From assembly GCA_903844665.1 (NCBI GenBank), contig CAIMUS010000318.1, positions 1 through 41,481 on the forward strand: a DNA stretch of 41,481 nucleotides, in the 5' to 3' direction. The position numbers were made by a program, and so were the translations under genes. Source of the stretch: an uncultured Pseudomonadota bacterium (GTDB lineage Bacteria; Pseudomonadota; Gammaproteobacteria; Competibacterales; Competibacteraceae). The notes under the pieces were generated by a model, which saw only the letters and a program-made list of their open reading frames with translations, made no database searches and was not told where the DNA came from. Of this stretch, positions 26,223-33,965 are shown piece after piece. How positions within the stretch are numbered: position 1 is the stretch's first letter; each line of letters starts with the position of its first letter.

Positions 26223-27179
26223 ATGTTCAACAAGGCTTTGGCAGCCGGCGGTAAACCGGCTATCCGGCAGGGCTGTTATCGGGTGCTGGTCGCCTTACTG
26301 GTGCTGCTGGCCAGCGCCGCCTGGGGACAGACTCCGGCGCCGGTGCTGCTGACCGCCGATGCGGTGGTGCTGATGAATTCCAACTCAGGGGATATTCTGT
26401 TCGCCAGGCAGCCACACGAGCACTTGCCGCCGGCCAGCACCACCAAGGTGCTGACAGCGCTCGTCGCCCTGGAAAAGTTGAACCTGGATGCAAAAATCCC
26501 GGTCAGCGCCAAAGCCGCCAATGTGGCGCCCAGCCGCGTCGGTTTACAGCCTGGAGACAGGCTCCAGGCGCAGGATCTGCTCTATGGCCTGTTGCTCAAA
26601 TCCGGCAACGACGCCGCCGAAACGCTGGCCGAAGCGATCGGCGGCTCGATTGAGGGATTCGCCCAATTGATGAATGCCAAAGCCGCCGAACTGGGTGCCC
26701 GCGACAGCCATTTCGTCAATCCCCATGGTCTGCACGATAGGGAACATTACACCAGCGCCTACGATCTGGCGCTGCTCTTCCGCCAGGCGATGACCCAGCC
26801 GCTGTTTGCGGAGATCGTCCGCACCCATAACGCGGAGCTGCGCATCGAGTCGCAGAACGATCCCGCTGGCGGCTGGCGGCTGGTGCCGATCCATAACACC
26901 AACCGGCTGTTGACCGGCTATGAAGGCGCCCTGGGCGGCAAGACCGGCTTTACCCGCGCCGCCAAGAACTGCTTTGTGGGTGAGGCCAGCCGTGGTGGCG
27001 TCAGCCTGATCGTGGCTGTTCTGGGGAGCGCCGGCAAGGTTGCCGTGTGGCGGGATGTCAAGATGCTGCTGGATTACGGTTTCTCCCGCTACGGTCTGGC
27101 GCCGCCGATAGCGATTGTGACGGTGGCGCCGCCTTCAAATCCTATCTCTCCTCAAGCTTCGCAGCAGGGGGATGAGTAG
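26223..27179 (+). CDS. D-alanyl-D-alanine carboxypeptidase (low-molecular-weight PBP)
   Basis: 318 residues. A hydrophobic signal (20-35) is followed by a penicillin-binding domain with S72-T-T-K75 (SxxK), S127-G-N129 and K240-T-G242. It trims the terminal D-Ala from peptidoglycan stem peptides. The protein stops about 60 residues after the KTG box, so the C-terminal beta domain and amphipathic membrane anchor found in PBP5 are missing or very short; it may be soluble in the periplasm. GGAG stands 9 nt before the ATG. Confidence 0.93.
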   Translation: MFNKALAAGGKPAIRQGCYRVLVALLVLLASAAWGQTPAPVLLTADAVVLMNSNSGDILFARQPHEHLPPASTTKVLTALVALEKLNLDAKIPVSAKAANVAPSRVGLQPGDRLQAQDLLYGLLLKSGNDAAETLAEAIGGSIEGFAQLMNAKAAELGARDSHFVNPHGLHDREHYTSAYDLALLFRQAMTQPLFAEIVRTHNAELRIESQNDPAGGWRLVPIHNTNRLLTGYEGALGGKTGFTRAAKNCFVGEASRGGVSLIVAVLGSAGKVAVWRDVKMLLDYGFSRYGLAPPIAIVTVAPPSNPISPQASQQGDE

Positions 27180-27305
27180 AGGACAGGCATACCAAGCGGG
27201 TTGGAGCGGGGATGAAGGTAGTAAATGCCTCCGGCGGGTTCGACACTGTCGCCAGCGGGCCGAATGCAGACTTTTTTATTGTGGCCTCCATGAGGATCTT
27301 TCAGC

Positions 27306-28577
27306 ATGGATTTCAAATTTCTGATCGCTGCCGACGTGCATCTGGACAGCCCGCTCCACGGCCTGTCGCAATACCCCGGCGCCCCTGTCGACCTGCTGCG
27401 GGGCGCCACCCGTGAGGCGCTGAAAAACCTGGTCCGGCTGGCCCTCGAGGAGCAGGTCTCCCTGGTGCTGCTGGCAGGGGATCTGTACGACGGCAACTGG
27501 CGGGACTACAACACCGGCCTGTTTCTGGCGCAGCAACTGGCCCGTCTGCGGGAGGGCGGCATCAGGGCCTTCGTCATCCACGGCAACCATGACGCCGAGA
27601 ACCGGATGACCCGCAGCCTGAATCTGCCTGATAACGTGACCGTCTTCAAAACCCGCCGTGCCGAGACCATCCGCCTGGAGGATCTCGGCGTCGCCATCCA
27701 CGGCCAGGGATTCGCCCGCAAGGACGTGATGGACAATCTCGCCGAACACTACCCCGCCGCCCAGGCGGATTTCTTCAATATCGGCATGCTCCACACGGCG
27801 CTGTCAGGAGGCTATCAAGGCCATGCGCCCTACGCTCCGTGCACCCTGGGAACGCTGCAATCTAAAGCTTACGACCTGTGGGCCTTGGGCCATGTCCATA
27901 CTCCGGTTGTTCTATGCGAGGAGCCGCTGATCCTGTTCCCCGGCAACATCCAGGGCCGCCACGTCCGCGAGACCGGTCCCAAGGGGTGCGCGCTGGTGGC
28001 CGTCGAGGATGGCAAAGTCGTGTCCCATGAGCAGCGCAACCTCCACGTCCTGCGCTGGGAAATCATCCGGGTGGACGCCACGGAAGCCTCCGATCCGGAC
28101 AGCGTGGTGGAGATGGCCGCCGCTGCGGTAGCGACGGAGGTCGAGCGCGGAGGCGGCGAGTTCGTGGCCACCCGGCTGGCGATCACGGGAGACAGCCGGG
28201 CCCACCGCCGCCTGCTGGAGAATCCCGAGCACTGGACAGCAGGGATTCGAGCCACGGTCGCCGCCACCACCGCCGAGGCCGCCTGGGTGGAAAAGGTGCA
28301 GTTCCTGACCAAGCCGGGCGTCGACCCGGAGGACAGACTGCCTGGCAGCGGTCCGCTGGCCGATCTGCTGCGCTATGTGGATGGATTGTCGGCGGACGAC
28401 CAGTTGCGCGCACTTCTGGCCGAAGATCTGCAAACGCTTAGGGAGAAATTGCCAGCGGAAATCTTCCTGGGGGATGAGGGCATCACACCGGATTCGCCGC
28501 ACGATCTGGCCCGCACCGTCGCCGACGTCAAGGGGATGCTCATTCCCCGGCTGCTGGCGTCGAGGGTGACGAAATGA
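27306..28577 (+). CDS. SbcD/YhaO-like metallophosphoesterase (DNA exonuclease subunit)
   Basis: 423 residues. Calcineurin-type metal motifs are D10-V-H12, G58-D-L-Y-D62, G93-N-H-D96, then MLHTAL and GHVHTP. The YhaO-like C-terminal part (WEIIRVDATEASDPD onward) replaces the SbcD cap. With the next gene, which it overlaps by 4 bp, it should form a nuclease-ATPase complex similar to SbcCD/Mre11-Rad50 acting on DNA ends. AGGA stands 9 nt before the ATG. Whether it repairs the chromosome or acts on foreign DNA cannot be told from sequence. Confidence 0.92.
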   Translation: MDFKFLIAADVHLDSPLHGLSQYPGAPVDLLRGATREALKNLVRLALEEQVSLVLLAGDLYDGNWRDYNTGLFLAQQLARLREGGIRAFVIHGNHDAENRMTRSLNLPDNVTVFKTRRAETIRLEDLGVAIHGQGFARKDVMDNLAEHYPAAQADFFNIGMLHTALSGGYQGHAPYAPCTLGTLQSKAYDLWALGHVHTPVVLCEEPLILFPGNIQGRHVRETGPKGCALVAVEDGKVVSHEQRNLHVLRWEIIRVDATEASDPDSVVEMAAAAVATEVERGGGEFVATRLAITGDSRAHRRLLENPEHWTAGIRATVAATTAEAAWVEKVQFLTKPGVDPEDRLPGSGPLADLLRYVDGLSADDQLRALLAEDLQTLREKLPAEIFLGDEGITPDSPHDLARTVADVKGMLIPRLLASRVTK

Positions 28578-31500
28578 GATTCCTCGCCCTGAATCTGATC
28601 GCCTTCGGGCACTTTCACGACAAATCTCTCGAATTCCCCGAGGACCGGGGCTTGTTCCTGATCTACGGCCCCAACGAGGCCGGCAAAAGCACCTGCCTGC
28701 GGGCTTTGCGGGGCCTGCTCTACGGCATCGAGGAAAGAACGGTCGATGATTTCCAACACGAGGCCAGGAGACTGCGGGTGGGCGCCAGCCTGGCGTTCGC
28801 CGGCCAGCGCCTTGCCATTGTCCGTCGCAAGGGCAGAAAGAACACCCTGCTCGATCCCGCGGAGAATCCGCTGCAGGAGGATATCCTCCAGCCCTTGCTG
28901 GGTGGAATCAGCCGGGAGGTCTACGAACGCCTGTTCGGGATGACCCGTGACGAACTGGTCGAAGGCGGTAAGGCGTTGCTCAGCGGTAAGGGCGGCGTCG
29001 GGGAGAGCCTGTTCGCGGCGGGGCTGGCTGGCGCCGACCTGCAAGGCGTCCTGGAGACCCTGAAACAGGAAGCCGACAATCTGTTCAAGCCGGCGGCATC
29101 GAATCCGACATTGAACAGCCTTACCCGGCAGTACCGGGAGCTGAAGAAGCAGAGTGATACCTCCACCCTGTCGGTGAAGGACTGGGAGAAGCTGGAGACC
29201 GAACTGACCGGCTTGTCCTCCAGGGCGGAGGCATTGAAAACGCGCATCGGCCAGTCCCTGGAAGAACAATCCCGTCTCGAACGGGTGCTGCAGGCTCTCC
29301 CGCTGGTGGCCCGGATCAAGGAACGCCGCCGCGAGCGCGCCGGGCTGGAAGTAACGACCCTGCTGCCGGAAGGATTCACCCAGGAGCGCGAGTCGGCGCA
29401 GGCGCAACTGGCGCGGGCGCGGGCCGAGGCGGAAAAAGCGCAGCAACGGATCGCGCAGCATGAGTCGCAGTTGGCCGGCCTCTCGGTCCCCGATGAACTG
29501 CTGGCGCAGGAGGCTACGATCAATGAGTTGATCAAGGAGTCCGGCAGCGTCCGTAAGGCCAGACAGGATCTCCCCCGCGTCCAGCAGCAGGTACATGAAG
29601 CGCGGGAAGACGCCCGGGAAATTCTGGCGGAGCTGCGGCCGGATCTGGAACTCGAAGCTGCAGAGACGCTACGGCTGCCGCTGGAACAGCGGGAGCACAT
29701 CCGGCGGCTGGCCGAGCAGTACGGCCCCTTGGTGGAGCGGGGCAGAGGCGCGGCGCAACGCGAACAGGAATATACGACCAAACACGCCGAGGCGGAGCGG
29801 GAACTGGCCACGCTGCCGCCGGCCCGCGACGTGTCCGAGCTGAAGCGGACGGTGACGCAACTGCGCAGGAAAGGCGATCTGGAGACGGGCTACAGAAACG
29901 CCGACGGCGAAGCGCAAGCCGCCCGGCGGAAGGCCGGCGATTCGCTTCAGCGTCTGCCGCTGTGGACCGGCGTTCTCGAAAGTCTCATGGCGTTGCCGGT
30001 TCCGTCCGACGAAACGGTCAACGAATTCGAGCAACACTACGATAACAACGGACGCGCCCTGGAGCAGGCGCGGCAGGCGCTGGCCGAGGCACGGGCAAAA
30101 ATCGGCGAACAGGAAGGCAAGCTGGAGCGGCTGCGCCTGTCCGGGGAGATCCCGCTGGAGGAAGATCTGGCAACCGCCAGGGAAAAGCGGGACCGTGGCT
30201 GGGCACTGGTCCGGCAGACCTGGCTGGGAGGGAGTCGAGACGAAGAAGCGGAGCAGGCTTTCGATCCGCTGTTGCCGCTCGACCGGGCCTATGAAAACAG
30301 CGTCCAGGATGCCGATACGGTAGCCGACCGGATTCGGCGCGAGGCCGACGCCGTCGCCCGGAAAGCGGAGTATCTGGTGGAGAAACAGGTCCAGGAAGGG
30401 CGGGTGGCGGACCTTAGCGACCAACTTAAGCGGCTCGAAGCCGGGCGGCAGGCCATCGCGGAAGCATGGCGGGCGCGCTGGAGCCCGGCGGGTATCGACC
30501 CACTGTCACCTCGCGAGATGCGAGGCTGGCTCGTTAATTATAAAGACCTGGTCCGCCAGGCCGGCGAGGTGCAGACTCTCGAGGGCAAAGCGCAGGCGAT
30601 CTTGCAAGATCTGGAGCAAAGCCGCCGCCTGCTGCGCGAGCGTCTGGCCCTGCCGGACGAGTCGGCGCCGCCCCATGAAACCACGCTCACTGAATTACTG
30701 GAACGGGCGGATGCGATCGTGTCGCGGCAGGAGGCGCTGCAGACGCGGCGCAAGACCCTGGAACAGCAGGTTCATACCGCCCACGGCGAGTTGACCAAAG
30801 CGCGGGCCGAACGCGAGCGGGTGAGTCAGGAACTGCAGGATTTCAAGACGGCCTGGACTGAAGCGGTGCGCGGGATCAACGCTTCCCTCGCTGTGTCGGC
30901 GGCGGCGGGTTTTCTGGAAAATATTCAGAAACTGTTTGCAAAGCTGAAGGCGGCCGAGAAAGATCAGGAGCGGGTCAAAGGAATGGACCGGGATATCGGA
31001 GTTTTTGAAGAGAAGCTGCGTGGATTCCTTCCCAAGTTCGCCCCGTCATTGCTTGGGCTTCCTCCGGAGCAGGCGGTCGACGCCCTGAAAGAGGCTATCG
31101 CCAGAGGACGGACGGATAAGGCCACCCGCGCCAGCCTCCGCTCTCAACTGGACGAGTGGCGGGAGAGCCTGGTCCGGGCGCAGGATGACAGCCGGGCATT
31201 GGAGTCGCAACTGGCGGCCCTGCTCGAAACGGCAGGGTGCGTCACTCTCCAGGAATTGACCGCCCTGGAGAGCCGGTGTGCGGGGGCGCGGCGTCTCGAT
31301 GCAGACACCAAGGCGCTCGCCGACCAAATCGCGGTGTTGGCGGGCAACCGTCCCTTGCCCGAATTCATGGTGGAAGTGGAAAACGAGGATCCGGATAAAG
31401 CCGCCGCCTGTCTGGCCAGGGTGAGCGGTGAACTCCGCGACATCCAGGATGAATACGCCCAGGTTGCCCAGCAGGTCGGCGCCTGCCGGGAGCAGCAGCG

Positions 31501-32062
31501 CGCCATGGACGGGCGGGCGGGTGCTGCCGAGGCCGCGCAGCAAGCCCTGGAGGTTCTTGCCGAACTTCGCGACGGCGTCGAGAAATACCTGCGGTTGCGG
31601 CTGGCCGCCAAAGTGCTCAAAGCCGAGGTCGAGCGCTATCGGGAGCGCAATCAGGGGCCTCTCCTCAGGCACGCTGGGGATATCTTCGCCATCGTGACCG
31701 AAGGCAGGTTCTCGGGTTTGGAGGCGAGTTATGAAGCCGGCGACGAGCCGGTGCTGGTGGGAATCCGGGGCAATGGTGACAAGGTCGAGGTCGACGGCAT
31801 GAGCGACGGAACCCAGGATCAGCTCTATCTGGCGCTGCGCCTCGCTTCTTTGGAACGACATCTGGAGGAGAATACGCGACTTCCCTTCGTGGTGGATGAC
31901 GCGCTGGTCAATTTTGACGACGACCGGGCCAAAGCGGCATTGAGGGTGATAGAGAAGTTGGCCACCAAGACCCAGGTGCTGTTTTTCACCCATCACCGGC
32001 ATATAGTGGACCTCGCCAGGTCTGCGGTGGACGGTGGGATCTTACATGTGCAGGACCTTTAA
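28574..32062 (+). CDS. SbcC/YhaN-like SMC-type ATPase
   Basis: 1162 residues. Walker A is G32-P-N-E-A-G-K-S-T40. Long coiled-coil arms rich in Glu/Arg/Ala/Leu fill the middle. The C-terminal ATPase half has the signature MSDGTQDQLYLALRLASLE and Walker B LPFVVDDALVNFDDDRA, then a switch His in FFTHHRH. I see no CxxC zinc hook at the arm apex; the few cysteines (ETAGCVTL, SRCAGA, AACLAR, GACREQ) are isolated. This places it with YhaN rather than classical SbcC. It is translationally coupled to the YhaO-like gene. Confidence 0.92.
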   Translation: MRFLALNLIAFGHFHDKSLEFPEDRGLFLIYGPNEAGKSTCLRALRGLLYGIEERTVDDFQHEARRLRVGASLAFAGQRLAIVRRKGRKNTLLDPAENPLQEDILQPLLGGISREVYERLFGMTRDELVEGGKALLSGKGGVGESLFAAGLAGADLQGVLETLKQEADNLFKPAASNPTLNSLTRQYRELKKQSDTSTLSVKDWEKLETELTGLSSRAEALKTRIGQSLEEQSRLERVLQALPLVARIKERRRERAGLEVTTLLPEGFTQERESAQAQLARARAEAEKAQQRIAQHESQLAGLSVPDELLAQEATINELIKESGSVRKARQDLPRVQQQVHEAREDAREILAELRPDLELEAAETLRLPLEQREHIRRLAEQYGPLVERGRGAAQREQEYTTKHAEAERELATLPPARDVSELKRTVTQLRRKGDLETGYRNADGEAQAARRKAGDSLQRLPLWTGVLESLMALPVPSDETVNEFEQHYDNNGRALEQARQALAEARAKIGEQEGKLERLRLSGEIPLEEDLATAREKRDRGWALVRQTWLGGSRDEEAEQAFDPLLPLDRAYENSVQDADTVADRIRREADAVARKAEYLVEKQVQEGRVADLSDQLKRLEAGRQAIAEAWRARWSPAGIDPLSPREMRGWLVNYKDLVRQAGEVQTLEGKAQAILQDLEQSRRLLRERLALPDESAPPHETTLTELLERADAIVSRQEALQTRRKTLEQQVHTAHGELTKARAERERVSQELQDFKTAWTEAVRGINASLAVSAAAGFLENIQKLFAKLKAAEKDQERVKGMDRDIGVFEEKLRGFLPKFAPSLLGLPPEQAVDALKEAIARGRTDKATRASLRSQLDEWRESLVRAQDDSRALESQLAALLETAGCVTLQELTALESRCAGARRLDADTKALADQIAVLAGNRPLPEFMVEVENEDPDKAAACLARVSGELRDIQDEYAQVAQQVGACREQQRAMDGRAGAAEAAQQALEVLAELRDGVEKYLRLRLAAKVLKAEVERYRERNQGPLLRHAGDIFAIVTEGRFSGLEASYEAGDEPVLVGIRGNGDKVEVDGMSDGTQDQLYLALRLASLERHLEENTRLPFVVDDALVNFDDDRAKAALRVIEKLATKTQVLFFTHHRHIVDLARSAVDGGILHVQDL

Positions 32063-32087
32063 CTTACGTTGAGATTTTCCAACTACC

Positions 32088-32282
32088 ATGACCGATTACG
32101 ACAGCCCCTGGAAAGACCTGCTGAACGACTACTTTCAGGATTTCATGGCGTTCTTCTTTCCCGAAACCCACGCCGACATCGACTGGTCGCGTGGTTATGA
32201 AAGCCTGGACAAGGAACTCTCCCAGATCGTCCGCGATGCCGAATTGGGCAAACGGCTGGCCGATAAGGTGGTGAAGGTCTAG
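32088..32282 (+). pseudogene. Truncated N-terminus of a transposase-like/Rpn-type (PD-(D/E)xK) protein
   Basis: 64 codons read DSPWKDLLNDYFQDFMAFFF, PETHADIDWSRGYESLDKEL, SQIVRDAELGKRLADKVVKV and then TAG. The opening is that of a widespread protein family (often annotated as transposase or cytosolic protein) in which a Trp and a further 150 or more residues normally follow KVVKV. TAG in place of TGG followed by RKAEK suggests a nonsense change, and the rest of the gene is absent. Confidence 0.6.
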
Positions 32283-32298
32283 CGCAAGGCGGAAAAAC

Positions 32299-32487
32299 AT
32301 GAAATCAGACGTTACATCGCGGAAATTTCCCGCTAGTTCTGAGGAGTGGGAGGCGATTATTGCCGAGGCTCCTGGTGAAGATCGTCCGCCCACCCCGGAA
32401 GAAGAGGCTGCCTGGTCCAGTGGGGTCGTGGTGAAAGAAGGTGGATACCCTGCTGTACGCGCGGCCCTGGCGGGGCTACCCACTTAA
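32299..32487 (+). CDS. Small hypothetical protein, 3' end formed by a repeat
   Basis: 62 residues, acidic in the middle (EEWEAIIAEAPGEDRPPTPEEEAAW), then SSGVVVKEGGYPAVRAALAGLPT. I do not recognise a function. The last codons (GLPT and the stop) lie in the dispersed repeat that also occurs at 8030-8085, so the original C-terminus was probably cut off. It may be a fragment of a small antitoxin-like protein; this is a guess. Confidence 0.4.
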   Translation: MKSDVTSRKFPASSEEWEAIIAEAPGEDRPPTPEEEAAWSSGVVVKEGGYPAVRAALAGLPT

Positions 32488-32580
32488 GGCGGGACAATCC
32501 GACCCTGGGAGCGCCGGCGTCCCCGCCGGCTTCAGGGTATCGACGCCAGTCAACAGCCGGCAAAATGCCGGCGCTCCCAG
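32475..32580. repeat. Dispersed REP-type repeat, copy B
   Basis: 32475-32530 is an inverted near-copy of 8030-8085. The arm ctgggagcgccggcgtcccc (from 32504) and its partial mirror gccggcgctcccaggg near 32567-32582 repeat the unit seen at 9044-9162. Part of it codes for the tail of the small hypothetical protein. The whole 32488-32952 stretch is gene-free and made of four repeat types. Confidence 0.7.
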
Positions 32581-32603
32581 GGAATCCCCGTAGGGGCGGT
32601 TCG

Positions 32604-32663
32604 CGAACCGCCCCTACCGGCTCAGAACCGTCCCTACCGGCTCAGAACCGCCCCTACCGGCTC
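32604..32663. repeat. 20-bp tandem repeat, three copies
   Basis: gaaccgcccctaccggctca is repeated three times in direct contact, with one base change in the middle copy (gaaccgtccc). The first copy is also the right arm of a GTAGGGGCGGTTCGCGAACC-type palindrome that begins at 32590. Confidence 0.85.
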
Positions 32664-32712
32664 AGCCTGCAAAGCGTTCCGGCTTAATGGTGGATACCCG
32701 GTGGTAAAGCCC

Positions 32713-32791
32713 GTAGGTTGGGGTGAGGAACGAACCCCAACGTTAACCCCCGAACGGAAAATGTTGGGGTTCGTTCCTCACCCCAACCTAC
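32713..32791. repeat. Perfect 29-bp inverted repeat
   Basis: The arm starting gtaggttggggtgaggaacg (32713-32741) is mirrored without error at 32763-32791 around a 21-bp spacer. Perfect arms of this length suggest recent formation or active maintenance. No coding sign. Confidence 0.85.
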
Positions 32792-32819
32792 ACGCTGCCC
32801 GTATAGGCGTTCCAGCCCG

Positions 32820-32913
32820 TAGCCCGATAGGGTCGGGCACAGGACGTGCCCGACACGCACCGCGCCGAACCGGCGAAATGTCGGGCAACGCTGGCGCTTT
32901 TGCCCGACCTACG
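32820..32913. repeat. TCGGGCA-type palindromic repeat
   Basis: TCGGGCAC-aggac-GTGCCCGA forms a perfect stem (32833-32853). A further TCGGGCA (32881) pairs with TGCCCGA (32901), and the outer ends read tagcccg and cgacctacg. It is the last repeat before the HigB-like toxin gene. Confidence 0.55.
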
Positions 32914-32915
32914 TC

Positions 32916-32944
32916 TTGAAATTATGTCTATTTTGACATATATT
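32916..32944 (+). promoter_or_regulatory. Promoter of the HigB/Xre toxin-antitoxin pair
   Basis: TTGAAA (32916-32921), exactly 17 bp, then TATATT (32939-32944), both near consensus for sigma-70. ATTTTGAC occurs twice (32930 and 32942 region), a possible operator. The toxin ATG at 32953 would lie within a few bases of the transcript start. Confidence 0.55.
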
Positions 32945-32952
32945 TTGACCTT

Positions 32953-33285
32953 ATGAATCCCAAAGATAAGCCCTTGGTATGGCTTCACGGCGAGATCAAA
33001 ACCCCACCTTTCTCGCCGTCCGCCCGGATTGAGGCGGGCGTATTACTTCGGCAATTACAGCGAGGCGAGTCATTATCCATGCCTCACTCAAGACCGATGC
33101 CTATCATCGGACCACGGTGTCATGAACTTCGCATTAACGATGCCGAAGTTACTTGGCGGATTATCTACCGACTCGATGCCGATGCCATTATCATTGGAGA
33201 AGTTTTTAGCAAAAAAACAGGTAAAACACCGCAGAAGGTCATTGACATCTGCAAAAGACGGTTCCGAGATTATGATGATGTATGA
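32953..33285 (+). CDS. RelE/HigB-type toxin (phage Gp49-like)
   Basis: 110 residues. It begins KPLVWLHGEIKTPPFSPSARIEAGVLLRQLQRGE and continues SRPMPIIGPRCHELRINDAEVTWRIIYRLDADAIIIGEVFSKKTGKTP, the Gp49-like HigB pattern (PLvwLhg-ikTPPfs, G-r-HELRi-d, wRi-Yr-d). Members are ribosome-dependent mRNA-cleaving toxins. Toxin first and Xre antitoxin second, overlapping, is the usual higBA order. No ribosome site is seen; the messenger may be nearly leaderless. Confidence 0.9.
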   Translation: MNPKDKPLVWLHGEIKTPPFSPSARIEAGVLLRQLQRGESLSMPHSRPMPIIGPRCHELRINDAEVTWRIIYRLDADAIIIGEVFSKKTGKTPQKVIDICKRRFRDYDDV

Positions 33286-33610
33286 ATCGAAGCGAAAGCA
33301 GCTTGAGGCAAAAGGTTGGAAGGTTGGCGGCGTGGAAGAATTTCTCCAGCTTTCACCCGAGGAGGCGGCTTATGTCGAACTCAGGTTGAAATTAAGTGAC
33401 GGTCTTAAAAAACAACGGCAACAGCATAACCTGACTCAAGTTGAATTGGCGAAGCGGGTTAAATCGAGCCAATCGCGAGTGGCGAAAATGGAAGCAGGTG
33501 ATCCCTCTATTTCACTCGATCTCCTGATCCGCTCGTTGCTGGCATTGGGCGTTTCTAACCAGGATCTAGCCAGGATTATCTCGCCGTCTCACCGCACTAC
33601 GCCACCCTGA
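33272..33610 (+). CDS. Xre-family (HigA-like) antitoxin
   Basis: 112 residues from the first of three consecutive ATG codons (33272, 33275, 33278), overlapping the toxin gene by 14 bp; which ATG is used cannot be decided. The helix-turn-helix is at about 54-76 (LTQVELAKRVKSSQSRVAKMEAG), followed by SISLDLLIRSLLALGVS. It should bind the toxin and repress the promoter at 32916. The 3' end overlaps the convergent DUF433 gene by 45 bp. Confidence 0.9.
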   Translation: MMMYESKRKQLEAKGWKVGGVEEFLQLSPEEAAYVELRLKLSDGLKKQRQQHNLTQVELAKRVKSSQSRVAKMEAGDPSISLDLLIRSLLALGVSNQDLARIISPSHRTTPP

Positions 33611-33814
33611 CACCGGCGAGGCAAATAAGAGACAAGCCTGAATATCTTCCTGGGTAAGCCCATCGTACTCTTCCAGGATCTCGGCCACGGTCGCACCATA
33701 AGCCAGCAGATTCAGGATATATTCAACCGTCAGGCGGGTACCCCTGATGACAGGTTTCCCGACCATGATTCTTGGGTCAAGTGTAATCCGTTCGAGTAAC
33801 TGCTGATCTGTCAT
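33566..33814 (-). CDS. DUF433-domain protein (antitoxin-like), possibly truncated
   Basis: 82 residues. RITLDPRIMVGKPVIRGTRLTVEYILNLLAYGATVAEILEEYDGLTQEDIQACLLFA is a full DUF433 domain, a helix-turn-helix-like fold often paired with a DUF5615 PIN-like toxin. After ACLLFA the sequence (SPVSGWRSAVRRRDNPG) is unlike the family and antisense to the end of the Xre gene, so the tail is probably foreign. No partner toxin gene follows, so it looks like an orphan. Confidence 0.72.
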   Translation of the reverse strand: MTDQQLLERITLDPRIMVGKPVIRGTRLTVEYILNLLAYGATVAEILEEYDGLTQEDIQACLLFASPVSGWRSAVRRRDNPG

Positions 33815-33905
33815 GAGTTTGGTCTCCTGGTTGCTTCTGTGACTTGACTAATATCATATCTGGATGGCGAACAACAGGGTGCTGAATCCCACCCTTGTCC
33901 AAAGG

Positions 33906-33934
33906 TTGACAAAACCCCCGTCGCACTATTAGAT
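33906..33934 (+). promoter_or_regulatory. Candidate promoter of the corrin operon
   Basis: TTGACA (33906-33911), 17 bp, TTAGAT (33929-33934). The -35 is perfect and the -10 weak. It overlaps an ATG at 33933, which favours the ATG at 33966 as the cbiX start with a leader of about 25 nt. No B12 box or cobalamin riboswitch was seen. Confidence 0.45.
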
Positions 33935-33965
33935 GCATCGCTACCAGTCCAGACCGTCGCTCGCC

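Noticed and set aside
29669-30424. Antisense frames within the YhaN-like gene
   Set aside because: Shadows of a coiled-coil coding sequence with no independent support.
33815-33965. Cobalamin riboswitch before cbiX
   Set aside because: No B12-box-like sequence is present and the leader inferred from the -10 is only about 25 nt.
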